Assembly (NCBI RefSeq): GCF_006351925.1
Contig: NZ_CP040924.1
Location: 2,720,001-2,784,000 of the forward strand
Source: Clostridium thermarum
GTDB lineage: Bacteria; Bacillota; Clostridia; Clostridiales; Clostridiaceae
Reading direction: 5' to 3'
Length of the DNA: 64,000 bases
Shown: positions 1 through 8,458 of the stretch, piece after piece
How positions within the stretch are numbered: the first letter of the stretch is position 1
Layout: each line of letters opens with the position of its first letter
Made by a program: the position numbers and the translations under genes
Notes under the pieces: generated by a model
What the model was told of the DNA's origin: nothing
Database searches by the model: none
Seen by the model: the letters and a program-made list of their open reading frames with translations, nothing else

Positions 1-20
1 TACATATTTTGAGTGCAAAT

Positions 21-49
21 AAGCGTCAAGAATTTATCCCTTGACGCTT
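21..49 (-). terminator. Terminator-like hairpin after pstS
   Basis: Perfect 10-bp inverted repeat (arms 21-30 and 40-49) directly downstream of the pstS stop on the minus strand. The T-run after it is weak, so termination efficiency is uncertain. Confidence 0.55.
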
Positions 50-65
50 GAATGTTATACATTAA

Positions 66-1044
66 CTATTTTAATAAATCTAACTGCTTTGTATATTCTT
101 CTTCAGGCAGTCCTACATACTTAACTTCTGGTACTATTTCAGTTGCGTTCTCCAAGTAAAATTTCACAAACTCCTTTACTTCTTCTCTTTTAAGAGCTTC
201 CTTATTTATATATATATAGTGGTCTTGACAATGGCTTATATGTTCCATCTTTAATTGTTTCAAAAGATGGACTTACTCCGTTAATCTTAACGGCAGAAAT
301 CTTTGATTTATTTTCTTCATAGTAAGCATATCCGAAATAAGAAATACCATTCTTATCCCCTGCAACACCCTGTACAAGCACATTGTCATTTTCACTTGTT
401 GTCACATCTTGAGCTCTACCAGATTTCGCCTTCTTGTTTACAGCTTCTGTAAAATACTCAAAGGTACCGGATGCTGTTCCAGGAGCATAGAATTTGATTT
501 CTTCCGCTGGCCACTCTGCCCTTACATCACTCCACTTCTTGACAGTACTGCCTTCCTTCCACATCATATTTAATTCTTCTACTGTCATATCAGTAGCCCA
601 CGTATTTTCTTTATTTATTACTACTGTTAGTCCGTCAAAGGCTACTTTTAACTCTATGAACTCAACGCCATTTTTAGCTGCTGCATCTTTTTCGTCCTGT
701 TTTATAGGTCTAGAGGCATCGGCAATATCAATTTCTTTATTTATGAATTTCTTCATTCCGCCACCGGTACCGGATTCTCCAACAGTTATTTTTACATCTT
801 TATTTACTGCATTAAACTCTTCAGCCATGGCCTGTGATATTGGGAACACTGTTGATGAACCATCAATCTTTATTTCTCCGGAAAGTTTCTTAGTCTCAAC
901 TGCTGTATTTTCTTTCCCAGTTGTATTGTCACCAGTGGTATTTTCTTTGTCAGCAGCATTTCCGCCTGCACATCCCATCAATAAAGTTGTTGATAGAACC
1001 ACTGTGCATATAGCCTTTAATACTTTCATTTTTGACTTAACCAT
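66..1044 (-). pseudogene. pstS: Phosphate ABC transporter substrate-binding lipoprotein PstS, frame broken near C-terminus
   Basis: Extracellular phosphate-binding lipoprotein of the PstSCAB importer. The N-terminus has a hydrophobic signal ending in a lipobox (LLMGC), then phosphate-loop motifs typical of PstS: GSSTVFPI, ESGTGGGM and PGTASGTFEYF. The main frame stops at 202, just after SRPLYIY. The missing C-terminal helix, starting NKEALKREEV and running to the stop at 66, lies in the next frame. The break sits in a (TA)6 run at 207-218; one more TA would restore a protein of about 326 residues. ATG at 1044 is preceded by GGAGG. The rest of the pst operon is not visible, since the window edge lies just downstream. 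The break may be a sequencing error, recent decay or reversible slippage. The family call is very sure; the functional state is not. Confidence 0.9.
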
Positions 1045-1112
1045 TTATTCTCTCCTCCTAAATTACTTTTTATTCTTTACACGTTAATAATACCATATGT
1101 TATTGTTAATTA

Positions 1113-1151
1113 TGTTTAGCTTATGTTTAGTCTTTGTTTATTCTTTGTTAA
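1113..1151 (-). promoter_or_regulatory. Pho-box array (PhoP/PhoB-type direct repeats) upstream of pstS
   Basis: On the minus strand there are four hexamers, TTAACA, TAAACA, TAAACA and TAAACA, at exact 11-bp spacing (plus-strand starts 1146, 1135, 1124, 1113). A further TTAACA at 1104-1109 is out of phase. Repeats of TT(A/T/C)ACA with 5-bp gaps are the known Firmicutes PhoP binding pattern. They lie about 70-105 bp upstream of the pstS start, which fits phosphate-starvation control. Confidence 0.75.
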
Positions 1152-1170
1152 TTATGAATGAAAAATTAAA

Positions 1171-1204
1171 ATACGCAGTAAAAAGTTAACTCTTCACTGC
1201 GTAT
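1171..1204 (-). terminator. Rho-independent terminator
   Basis: Arms 1171-1179 and 1196-1204 (ATACGCAGT/ACTGCGTAT) are followed on the minus strand by a T-rich tract. It would end transcripts from spo0A and the GNAT remnant before pstS. Confidence 0.6.
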
Positions 1205-1210
1205 TCTTAG

Positions 1211-1429
1211 TTAATGTTCATTTTCCCACTCTTCAGACAATATGGCATACTGATGGACATCATGCCTGATAGAATTTCCAGCAGCATCATAATGTAAAAT
1301 TCTTTTGCAAGCCTCTGTGCCGTAACTTCTTCGGTAATATTGGGTATTGAAGATAAAGCCTATCTCCCAGGTTAAGAGTTCATGACATAAGTATTCATAT
1401 AGGCCTTCCCAGTCCTCAGGTCTAAAGTT
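1211..1429 (-). pseudogene. Decayed GNAT-family N-acetyltransferase remnant
   Basis: Minus-strand translation ending at the TAA at 1211 gives FRPEDWEGLYEYL near the front, YYRRSYGTEACKRILHY in the middle and a tail ending ILSEEWENEH. These match the start, acetyl-CoA-binding helix and end of RimJ/RimL-type GNAT proteins. The intervening segments that make up most of the 170-190-residue fold are missing, there is no start codon, and a stop lies just before the first conserved residue. This looks like an internally deleted, dead gene. The family call comes from motif recognition only; the substrate is unknown. Confidence 0.6.
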
Positions 1430-1464
1430 TCACACTAACAGTGTTTCTGTTTAATTAAATAGTC

Positions 1465-2280
1465 CTATGAAGCTCTGTTTTTCAGTCTAATTCTATCGGC
1501 TAAGAGAGCAATAAATTCGCCGTTTGTTGGTTTTCCTTTTATGCTATTAATTGTATGTCCAAAAATCTCGTTAAGTACATCAACTTGTCCTCTGCTCCAT
1601 GCTACTTCAATGGCATGTCTTATGGATCTTTCTACTCTACTTGGTGTAGTGTGATATTTCTCTGCAATGGATGGATATAATATTTTTGTGATACAAGACA
1701 GAATCTGCATGTCATTTACACTCATACTTATAGCTTCTCTAATAAACTTATAGCCTTTAATATGAGCAGGAATACCTATTTTATGTATAATATCAGTTAT
1801 TTGCTGTTCCAAGTCATTAAATTTATCTGAAAAAATGTCTACTTTTTCTCTTTTCATAGGAGTTTCAGGCAACACTTCAGTTTCTTTCCACCCCTGTGCT
1901 TCACTATGTATCTGCTTTATTCTATTTATGAACATCTTCATATCAAAGGGTTTAACCACATAATATTCAGCGCCCAGGGAAATTGCTCTTTGTGTAATCT
2001 GGTCTTGTCCAACTGCTGATAAAATGATGACCTTAGGCTGTTTTGTAAATCTTGTTACTTTTAAGCGTTCCAATACACCTATTCCGTCTAGACGAGGCAT
2101 AATTATATCCAATACCACTATATCTGGAACTGTTTCTTCTATTAATTTTATGGCTGTTACACCGTCGTGTGCTATACCATAAATATTAATATCATCTTCA
2201 GCTGACAAATAATCCTTAAGAATATTACAAAATTCCTTATTGTCGTCCACGATTACTACATTTATTTTTTTCTGTTCCAT
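1465..2280 (-). CDS. spo0A: Stage 0 sporulation response regulator Spo0A
   Basis: Master regulator of entry into sporulation, a phosphorelay- or kinase-activated DNA-binding protein. Residues about 6-125 form the receiver, with the acidic pair in VVIVDDN, the phospho-acceptor Asp in VVLDIIMPRLDG and the conserved Lys in VVKPFDM. After a linker, residues about 155-270 form the Spo0A C-terminal domain, with the hallmark recognition region TPSRVERSIRHAIEVAWSRG and the end GKPTNGEFIALLADRIRL. The length of 271 fits the family. ATG follows an AGGGG-type site. In most Clostridia spo0A follows spoIVB; here the upstream neighbour is an AraC regulator separated by a terminator, so the locus has been rearranged or this is an additional copy. 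Confidence 0.95.
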   Translation of the reverse strand: MEQKKINVVIVDDNKEFCNILKDYLSAEDDINIYGIAHDGVTAIKLIEETVPDIVVLDIIMPRLDGIGVLERLKVTRFTKQPKVIILSAVGQDQITQRAISLGAEYYVVKPFDMKMFINRIKQIHSEAQGWKETEVLPETPMKREKVDIFSDKFNDLEQQITDIIHKIGIPAHIKGYKFIREAISMSVNDMQILSCITKILYPSIAEKYHTTPSRVERSIRHAIEVAWSRGQVDVLNEIFGHTINSIKGKPTNGEFIALLADRIRLKNRAS

Positions 2281-2403
2281 AATTCTTATCCCCTTTGTAA
2301 TTTTTTCTATTTTATCCTATAATATCTATTTTACACTAAAATTCACTTTCCTTCAAACAAAAATATATTTATTTTTCATAAATTATTATTATGAATTATA
2401 AAA

Positions 2404-2436
2404 AACACAGGCCCCTCATATTTAAGAACCTGTGTT
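2404..2436 (-). terminator. Rho-independent terminator
   Basis: Arms AACACAGG (2404-2411) and CCTGTGTT (2429-2436), with a T-run on the minus strand. It ends the AraC gene upstream of spo0A. Confidence 0.75.
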
Positions 2437-2461
2437 ATAAAATTGATTTTATTTTTATATA

Positions 2462-3367
2462 TTATCTATAAAGTTGGTGCATTTTTCTAAACTCCAAAGG
2501 TGATAATTCAGTTTTTTTCTTAAATAGATAGCTAAAATATGAAAGGCTGTCAAAACCACACCTTAAAGCAATTTCAGATATAGAGTATCTGGTTTTAAGG
2601 AGCATCTCCTTAGACTTTTCTATTCTAATTTTATTTATATACTCATTAGGTGTAACTCCGATTATCTTGTGAAACAGCCTATGAAAGTAGTTTGGGCTCA
2701 GGTTTACCTTCTGAGAAAGGAGCTTAAGTGAAATATCTTCATCATAGTGCGTGTTGATAAAATCCACTACCTCCTTTAATTCATTGTATCTTAAATCTTC
2801 CATGCTTCCAGGTTTATTGAAAGGATTGGTAGCATCTGTATATATATCAGTAATGAGCTGCAATAAATTGCTCTTGATAGTAAGCTTGGAACATATGGTA
2901 GGGTTAATAAAGTCTCCTAATATAGAGTCGAATAAAGTCAAGTATTTATCACCATTTATTGTATGAAATTGAACAGGTATTTTATCAATAATCTCATTTG
3001 TGTAATAATCTTCAGGTTCAAAGTCTCCATAGATATCATAGGTGCTTGAAGTATACCTATCATCTGGCTTAAGAGTGAAGAACACACAGTAACAGTCATA
3101 GGGCATTATTGCCTGAGTATAATCCCCAGGTCTTCTGAAAATAATATCCCCCTTTGCAAGGTTGTAATAGCTGTTGTTTATCCACATCCCCCCGCCACCA
3201 GAGGTAATATACTCGATTTCATAGTTTATTACATACCTTTCTCTTAGGCTCTGTCCATTTTCATATTCTACGCTTCCCTTAAATAGATGGCATCTAAGTA
3301 AAGTTGGTGAAATAATTTCAGTTTCTATCATCATCTCTTTACCCTGGGAAACCAGTTTGTTTTCCAA
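2462..3367 (-). CDS. AraC-family transcriptional regulator with cupin-like sensor domain
   Basis: Residues 1-170 resemble the AraC ligand-binding cupin (YEIEYITSGGG, then KGDIIFRRPGDYTQ). Residues about 200-300 carry two helix-turn-helix units: ISLKLLSQKVNLSPNYFHRLFHKIIG and YSISEIALRCGFDSLSYFSYLFKK, followed by the usual SPLEFRK end. The start is TTG at 3367, placed by AGGTGG eight bases upstream. It is monocistronic, with its own terminator. Such regulators usually control sugar genes, but no target is evident nearby. Confidence 0.9.
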   Translation of the reverse strand: MENKLVSQGKEMMIETEIISPTLLRCHLFKGSVEYENGQSLRERYVINYEIEYITSGGGGMWINNSYYNLAKGDIIFRRPGDYTQAIMPYDCYCVFFTLKPDDRYTSSTYDIYGDFEPEDYYTNEIIDKIPVQFHTINGDKYLTLFDSILGDFINPTICSKLTIKSNLLQLITDIYTDATNPFNKPGSMEDLRYNELKEVVDFINTHYDEDISLKLLSQKVNLSPNYFHRLFHKIIGVTPNEYINKIRIEKSKEMLLKTRYSISEIALRCGFDSLSYFSYLFKKKTELSPLEFRKMHQLYR

Positions 3368-3756
3368 AATATCACCACCTTTGTTTCTGTTAATAGATTT
3401 TTACAAACAGAATACCAATCTTCAATATAATACACTAGAGGCACCATCCAGTCAATTGTCCCCTTGCTCTTAGATACTCCTTTGTATACTTTAAATATGC
3501 TTATTATATCATCATTTCAATAATCCAGTAGAAGTATACCCAATATCATCAACTTAACAGTTATTAAGAAAGTCAGGCCTCAAGCCTCTGCTGTTTTATT
3601 ATAATAACTCATATTTAGACAACTGAAACAAGCTATTCAATGAAGGATTTTGAATAGCTTGAACTTGTTTGTTTCACTGTTGCGTCTAATGATTTATACT
3701 CATTAGGGAAGAGATCCTTCTTTTTTAAAAACATCGTATGCAATTAGACGATCTAA
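3368..3756. other. Intergenic region, AraC gene to MetRS-like gene
   Basis: 389 bases without a convincing open frame. The only clear structure is the hairpin at 3629-3661, listed separately. The promoter of the AraC gene must lie in the left part, but no strong -35/-10 pair stands out. Confidence 0.5.
3629..3661 (-). terminator. Hairpin downstream of MetRS-like gene
   Basis: Perfect 12-bp arms, CAAGCTATTCAA (3629-3640) and TTGAATAGCTTG (3650-3661). It lies about 95 bp after the stop on the minus strand, with a short T-tract. Confidence 0.5.
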
Positions 3757-5748
3757 CTAGTTATTAAGTTGACTTTCATGTCTTTTAAAGAAATCAAAAC
3801 GTGGTTCTATAAATTTAACCTTATGCTCAGAAGGATTATCAATAAACTTGTATATAGGTTCAAAAATATAATCCCAGTTCCATATATCTTTATTTACATT
3901 TAGATATTCTCTTACCAACTCACAGCTGTTTGGAGAAATAGGATGAACTAAAATCAGCGTTGTTCTTACAGCATGGAAGGCGTCTATCAGTATTTGCTTA
4001 CGAAGTGCCTCATCATTATTAGCTTCAGCTTGCTTCATATTATTAACCCAATGCTTATTCATATTACGGATATAAGTATCCAGTACGTAGGTCAGACTAT
4101 GGAACTCATGGTTATACATATGTCTTTCGTAGGTCAGGATAGCTTCTTTGGATTCCTCTAATATTTTGCTATCAACCTCTCCTACAGGTATGATTCCGTC
4201 AAAATACTTTTGTGATGTATAAAAACATGAACGAACCAGTCTGTTAAATACATTGGTCAACAAGTTACCGTCCTTTAATACAGTATCCGGACCTTGCCTA
4301 TCCTCTTCCTTCATGTATACTTGTGGCATAAAGCTAGCACTCTTCTTTACCAATCCCAAACTTAAGAAATGCATTCTCAACTGTTCAGCAGTGTAGAAAT
4401 TCAACAGTTCACCCGCCATAGGTGGTTTGATATCACTGCTGCTGCTTGCCTTTTTATCCATGAATAACAGGTGATTATTTGAAATCAAATGAGGTAGTGG
4501 AACCTTCTCAAAATCAACCGTATCGTCGCTGTGAATACCCAGCAGAGCCAATAACATTGCCATCTCAGCAATTCCGTAGAAGTATATATTATCTTCTCCG
4601 ATGAACTGATATACCTTTGCATCTTGTGAGAGCCACCAGTTTTTCCATTCCTCAGAGTCTTTTCCTAGGGACTCAAGGTAAGTTTTTGTGAAGGACACCG
4701 GTGCCCAAAGAGATTCCGGCCACACCCAGAAGGTCAAGTCTTTGAGATCTTCTTTTTCCGGTACTGGAATACCCCATTCAACATTTCCTGATAATCTGAA
4801 GGGTACCAGGGTTTTTCCGGTTCTAAAACGAATACCCAGTTTATCAAATACTTCTCTTGCCGCATCTCTGTCCTGTAAATTCTTAAACACAAAGGATAGT
4901 GATGACTTATTCTTCTCATCTATAACTGTATGCTCCGGCAGGAGTTCATCCAAGTTTTCAATTCCCTCTAAAAGATTTCTTTTTACATAGATAATAGGAG
5001 CCTTTAGGAATTCTTCTATGGTATTTAATAAATACTTACGCCAGTTAGTTTTGGTTCTTAAATAGTTTACTTGCTTATTCAGCAATTCGTTGTATTCATC
5101 AAGTTTAAAGTACCAGTTTGTAACGTCTACCAGTTCCGGTACCTTTCCTGACAGTGTACTCCTTGGATCTATCAACTCACTTGGCATATACTGATGTCCC
5201 AAAGAACATTCATCGGCATATCCTTTATCGGAAGCACAGCCTTCGATAGGACATTTTCCAACTACTTGTCTGCCGTTTAGCAATACCTTCTTTTCTGGGT
5301 CATAAAATTGTGGAGATGCCAGCTTTGTCAAGAAGCCGCCTTCATATAACTTATTAAATATCTTCTCAGATACTTCCTTGTGTATCTCACCTGCTCTACC
5401 TAAAGCGGAAGCTGCATAAAGATTAAGACTCATCTGGTACTTATCCAATACTTCCTTCTGCTTTTCATGATTTTCACGTACATAATCTTCAATTGACCCT
5501 TTATAACCATTTTCTTCTACAGCCTTGTTATAACTTGCTAAGATAGGTGAACCGTAACAATCAGTTCCGGAAACAAAAATAACATTTTCTTCTCCGATTC
5601 TATCCCTTAAGAATCTTGCATAAGTATCTGCATGTACATATACTCCGCCAATGTGCCCAAAATGCAATTCTTTATTTCCATAAGGCATTCCCGCTGTGAT
5701 AACAGCTCTCTTAGGAAATACCGGTCTTTCCATTTTTCTTTCTTCCAT
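3757..5748 (-). CDS. Methionyl-tRNA synthetase-like class I aaRS with degraded KMSKS loop
   Basis: Class I aminoacyl-tRNA synthetase fold of the E. coli MetG type. The ATP-binding HIGH signature is present (HFGHIGG, residue about 28). A zinc-knuckle region is visible (CPIEGC about 165, then C..G about 180), and HFIG-like YQFIGEDNIYFYG precedes the second ATP motif. Where KMSKS is expected the sequence reads FMDKKASSSSDIKPP (about 430), so the second catalytic Lys is replaced by Ser. The WLDAP-type methionine-pocket segment reads WPESLWAP. There is an anticodon-binding-like helical C-terminal half and no C-terminal Trbp111 domain. I use the ATG at 5748 because AGAGGTG precedes it; a GTG lies two codons earlier. 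It is preceded by a T-box. It may be a second MetRS, a specialised paralog or an enzyme with another amino acid. Fold call sure, specificity not. Confidence 0.75.
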   Translation of the reverse strand: MEERKMERPVFPKRAVITAGMPYGNKELHFGHIGGVYVHADTYARFLRDRIGEENVIFVSGTDCYGSPILASYNKAVEENGYKGSIEDYVRENHEKQKEVLDKYQMSLNLYAASALGRAGEIHKEVSEKIFNKLYEGGFLTKLASPQFYDPEKKVLLNGRQVVGKCPIEGCASDKGYADECSLGHQYMPSELIDPRSTLSGKVPELVDVTNWYFKLDEYNELLNKQVNYLRTKTNWRKYLLNTIEEFLKAPIIYVKRNLLEGIENLDELLPEHTVIDEKNKSSLSFVFKNLQDRDAAREVFDKLGIRFRTGKTLVPFRLSGNVEWGIPVPEKEDLKDLTFWVWPESLWAPVSFTKTYLESLGKDSEEWKNWWLSQDAKVYQFIGEDNIYFYGIAEMAMLLALLGIHSDDTVDFEKVPLPHLISNNHLLFMDKKASSSSDIKPPMAGELLNFYTAEQLRMHFLSLGLVKKSASFMPQVYMKEEDRQGPDTVLKDGNLLTNVFNRLVRSCFYTSQKYFDGIIPVGEVDSKILEESKEAILTYERHMYNHEFHSLTYVLDTYIRNMNKHWVNNMKQAEANNDEALRKQILIDAFHAVRTTLILVHPISPNSCELVREYLNVNKDIWNWDYIFEPIYKFIDNPSEHKVKFIEPRFDFFKRHESQLNN

Positions 5749-5804
5749 AAACACACCTCTTTAATAATTATTTATATTGTATATAATTTGCTTTTTAAAC
5801 ATAA

Positions 5805-6068
5805 AAAAACGCCTCCCACAATAACTTGCAGGGGCGAATGTTCGCGGTACCACCCTAATTCATCAGTATGTCACCATACTGATCTTATCGAGTACAAAAT
5901 TATACTCTAGTTCTGTAACGTGAACTAACGTCATAGCATCACTTGCTTACAGGGCAAGATCCGTATGAGGCTCCGAGGCTTGTTTCGTTAAAATCTCCAC
6001 TGTTCTCTCTCACCACCAAGAACTCTCTGTTAGCTTCAATAATAACTACTCTTCTCTTCAATGCCTGT
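5805..6068 (-). promoter_or_regulatory. T-box leader (tRNA-sensing riboswitch)
   Basis: The minus strand carries the conserved T-box AGGGTGGTACCGCG (within 5841-5860), followed by an attenuator hairpin (5810-5836, CGCC/GGCG core) and a run of seven T. The upstream part has stem I features: AGTAG, a distal hairpin GTTCT/AGAAC around GGTGGTGAGAG, and AACGAAACAAGCC in the specifier-loop region. By position the specifier is one of ACA, CAA or AAC; no ATG is found there. The base after TGG in the T-box is T, which pairs with discriminator A73. It regulates the MetRS-like gene by uncharged tRNA. Confidence 0.9.
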
Positions 6069-6074
6069 AGTTTT

Positions 6075-6103
6075 AATATATTAAATGCCCGGTATATTGT
6101 CAA
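6075..6103 (-). promoter_or_regulatory. SigA-type promoter of the T-box transcript
   Basis: Minus-strand TTGACA (6103-6098), a 17-bp spacer, then TATATT (6080-6075). This is near consensus and sits just upstream of stem I, giving a start near 6068. Confidence 0.8.
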
Positions 6104-6359
6104 GGGGTCATTATAAAATTATATTATACAATAAATTCCCAAAAACTAATAGACTGCCGCATAATATATTAATGCTTGATGCCCACAGGACCTGAAATTA
6201 GGGCTTTCAGATGGCAAGTCTGCCTCAACATGTATCCTTAAAACAACCATTCTTAATACCTAGTTTAGAGGAAACGGAAGGTTTTTTTGATGAATTGGCC
6301 AGAAAATTTAAAATGGTTAATATAAAAAGTAAGAATATGAAAAAGGAGCTGTGCACCAA

Positions 6360-7103
6360 TTACTTAGTGCTACATCCCCCTAAAATAAAATCAGATACAA
6401 TATTATTAATTGAATAAGAACAGTGCGTACATCCCATCATAAGGTTAAAATGTATCTTTGACATATCATAATTAAATTGCTCCATGGTTTTAAGCATCAG
6501 TTTTGTCTGTTCCAGGCGATTTGGAATGTCGTTTTCGGCAACAATAAACATCAGTCTGCTTTGCTTGTCAGAAACCATGTCTTTATCTATAAAATATATG
6601 GGGGCAGTTTCATCAACTCTTATTAACCTAGTATCCAAACCTCTTTCCCGCAAAACATTAAAATGTGCAGTAGGCTGACCAGCATCGAAAATCCATCCTT
6701 TAATATAGTTTGGATCAATACCATATTTGCTAAGATAGCGGTGATCAAAATAGTTCATCAACGCTAAATATCCACCTGCCGACGAACCTCCTACATAAAA
6801 TTCATTAAATGAGTTGTTAGCTTCATTATATTTCTTTATAAAATAGATTGCTTTTGCGGCATCTTCAATAAATTCCGGAAATTTTGCTTCAGGATACATC
6901 CTGTACTCCACGGACACTAATGCTATACCTTCCAACGTGATATTTTTTAATTCCTGTGGTTCTTCCTTACAACCCCCTTCTAACCCGCCGCCGTGAAAGA
7001 AAATAAACACTGGACAAGGGGAGGGTTCATCCGGTAAGTGCATATCAAGTTTGCATATGTTTGAGTGATTTTCATCATAGACTATATTTAATAATTCTCT
7101 CAA
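6360..7103 (-). CDS. Alpha/beta-hydrolase, acetyl-esterase/carboxylesterase-like
   Basis: 247 residues of the hormone-sensitive-lipase/BD-FAE-like esterase group. The oxyanion motif FFHGGGLEGG lies at about residue 35 and the nucleophile elbow VGGSSAGGYLA at about 105. A late His in GCTHCSYS is the likely third catalytic residue. There is no signal peptide, so it is cytoplasmic. It ends 26 bases after a SemiSWEET-like gene and probably shares its transcript. The substrate is unknown; de-acetylation of imported acetylated oligosaccharides is possible in this sugar-rich setting but is only inference. Confidence 0.8.
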   Translation of the reverse strand: MRELLNIVYDENHSNICKLDMHLPDEPSPCPVFIFFHGGGLEGGCKEEPQELKNITLEGIALVSVEYRMYPEAKFPEFIEDAAKAIYFIKKYNEANNSFNEFYVGGSSAGGYLALMNYFDHRYLSKYGIDPNYIKGWIFDAGQPTAHFNVLRERGLDTRLIRVDETAPIYFIDKDMVSDKQSRLMFIVAENDIPNRLEQTKLMLKTMEQFNYDMSKIHFNLMMGCTHCSYSINNIVSDFILGGCSTK

Positions 7104-7129
7104 ATTATTACCTCCAAAATTCCAAGTTG

Positions 7130-7408
7130 TTATACGCCAGTAGATACTGAATCAATGCGCCTGTTGCGGAAATATAACAACATATCCATTGACACCATAA
7201 GAAAATTTAGAACATAAAATATAAAAACATAAGTAATCTTACCGGATATCAATTTTGATATAATCCCACATCCGTATCCAAATAAGATCATACAGAGAAA
7301 AAAGAGACTTTTTCCTTTTGCAGTCCGTGACGTATAGGTTTTTACAATTGATGCCGGCCATGAAATACCAAAACTTATCACCATAGCAGCCTCGAATAAT
7401 TGAGACAT
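7130..7408 (-). CDS. Small three-helix membrane protein, PQ-loop/SemiSWEET-like
   Basis: 92 residues with three hydrophobic helices. The first contains FGISWPASIVKTYTSRTAKG, which matches the PQ-loop-like start of bacterial SemiSWEET proteins (proline in helix 1, then a Lys/Arg-rich turn with S.TAKG). Helix 2 is SLFFLCMILFGYGCGII and helix 3 is YVFIFYVLNFLMVSMDMLLYF. SemiSWEETs dimerise to move sugars passively. It lies upstream of the esterase on the same strand and is divergent from a LysR regulator, which may control it. Substrate not inferable. Confidence 0.6.
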   Translation of the reverse strand: MSQLFEAAMVISFGISWPASIVKTYTSRTAKGKSLFFLCMILFGYGCGIISKLISGKITYVFIFYVLNFLMVSMDMLLYFRNRRIDSVSTGV

Positions 7409-7528
7409 AACAACCCCCCCTTAATACTATAATATAACTTTATTTCTATATTTTACAGAATGAAATAGAGTATAATTAGTATATGCTTGCACATATAGTA
7501 AGTTAAATAAATAGTATAAGGTGATAAA

Positions 7529-8419
7529 ATGGAGCTTTTACAATTGAGATATTTTGCAGATGCAGCTACAACCGAAAATTTTTCTCACACTGCCAAAAAA
7601 TTTATGGTGCCTCAATCCTCAATATCAGAGACCATAAAAAAACTGGAGACAGAATTAGGTGTCAATTTATTTGACAGAAAAGGTAATAAGGTAATCTTAA
7701 ACGAAAAGGGCAAAATTTTTCAAAGTGGTGTAGAGAGTGCCTTAAGGCATTTAGATGATGTAGTCTGTGCACTTAAGGATAATAAGGAAGAGGTAAGTGG
7801 TGATTTGAGTATACTCGTCCAAACTAACCGTCGACTTGTAACCAAATGTATTTCTGAATTTAAAAATCTTTATCCTAATGTGAATTTCTCTATATATCAC
7901 GAATATTCAGATGTGACCTATGATAGATTTGATATTTGTATCAGTGATCAAACCTATGGTCTGAAGGATTTAGATAAAGAATTGCTGATTACAGAAAATA
8001 TTTTGATTACAGTATCTAAAAAGCACCCTCTGGCAGAAAGAAAGGTTGTAAGTATGAAGGACCTCTCCGATGAACGCTTTATATCAATGCAAACCAACAG
8101 AAGTTTACATAAATTACTTTTGTCATTATGCCATAACAGCGGTTTTAATCCTCATATTGCAATACAATGTGACGATCCCTTTTATTTAAGAGAGTATGTT
8201 GCAATGAATTTGGGAATTGCACTATTCCCCGAGTTTTCTTGGAAGAATACCTTTGATGACAGAGTCTCATTTCTTCAAACCAGTGAAGGTCCAATAAAGC
8301 GGGATACCTACGTTTACTGGAAAAATTCAAAATATATATCAAAGGCAGCAAAGCTGTTCCGTAACTATGTCATAGAAAAATTCAGGGATGAATGTACAAG
8401 CTTTGCCAGATTTCCTTAA
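7529..8419 (+). CDS. LysR-family transcriptional regulator
   Basis: 296 residues. The N-terminal winged HTH reads LLQLRYFADAATTENFSHTAKKFMVPQSSISETIKKLE (shown here only to mark residues 2-40), followed by LGVNLFDRKGNKVILNEKG, classic LysR. The C-terminal part, about 90-290, is the periplasmic-binding-like effector domain. ATG follows AAGGTGA. It is divergent from the SemiSWEET-like/esterase pair with a 120-bp shared region, the usual LysR arrangement. The effector is unknown. Confidence 0.92.
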   Translation: MELLQLRYFADAATTENFSHTAKKFMVPQSSISETIKKLETELGVNLFDRKGNKVILNEKGKIFQSGVESALRHLDDVVCALKDNKEEVSGDLSILVQTNRRLVTKCISEFKNLYPNVNFSIYHEYSDVTYDRFDICISDQTYGLKDLDKELLITENILITVSKKHPLAERKVVSMKDLSDERFISMQTNRSLHKLLLSLCHNSGFNPHIAIQCDDPFYLREYVAMNLGIALFPEFSWKNTFDDRVSFLQTSEGPIKRDTYVYWKNSKYISKAAKLFRNYVIEKFRDECTSFARFP

Positions 8420-8458
8420 TAATTTCCACAAGCTCATTCCAATAGCTAACGACACAAA

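Noticed and set aside
6211..6417. Open frame of 68 codons on plus, with segment EETEGFFDELARKF
   Set aside because: No ribosome binding site, no recognised family, and it overlaps the esterase end. Could be a remnant but cannot be supported.
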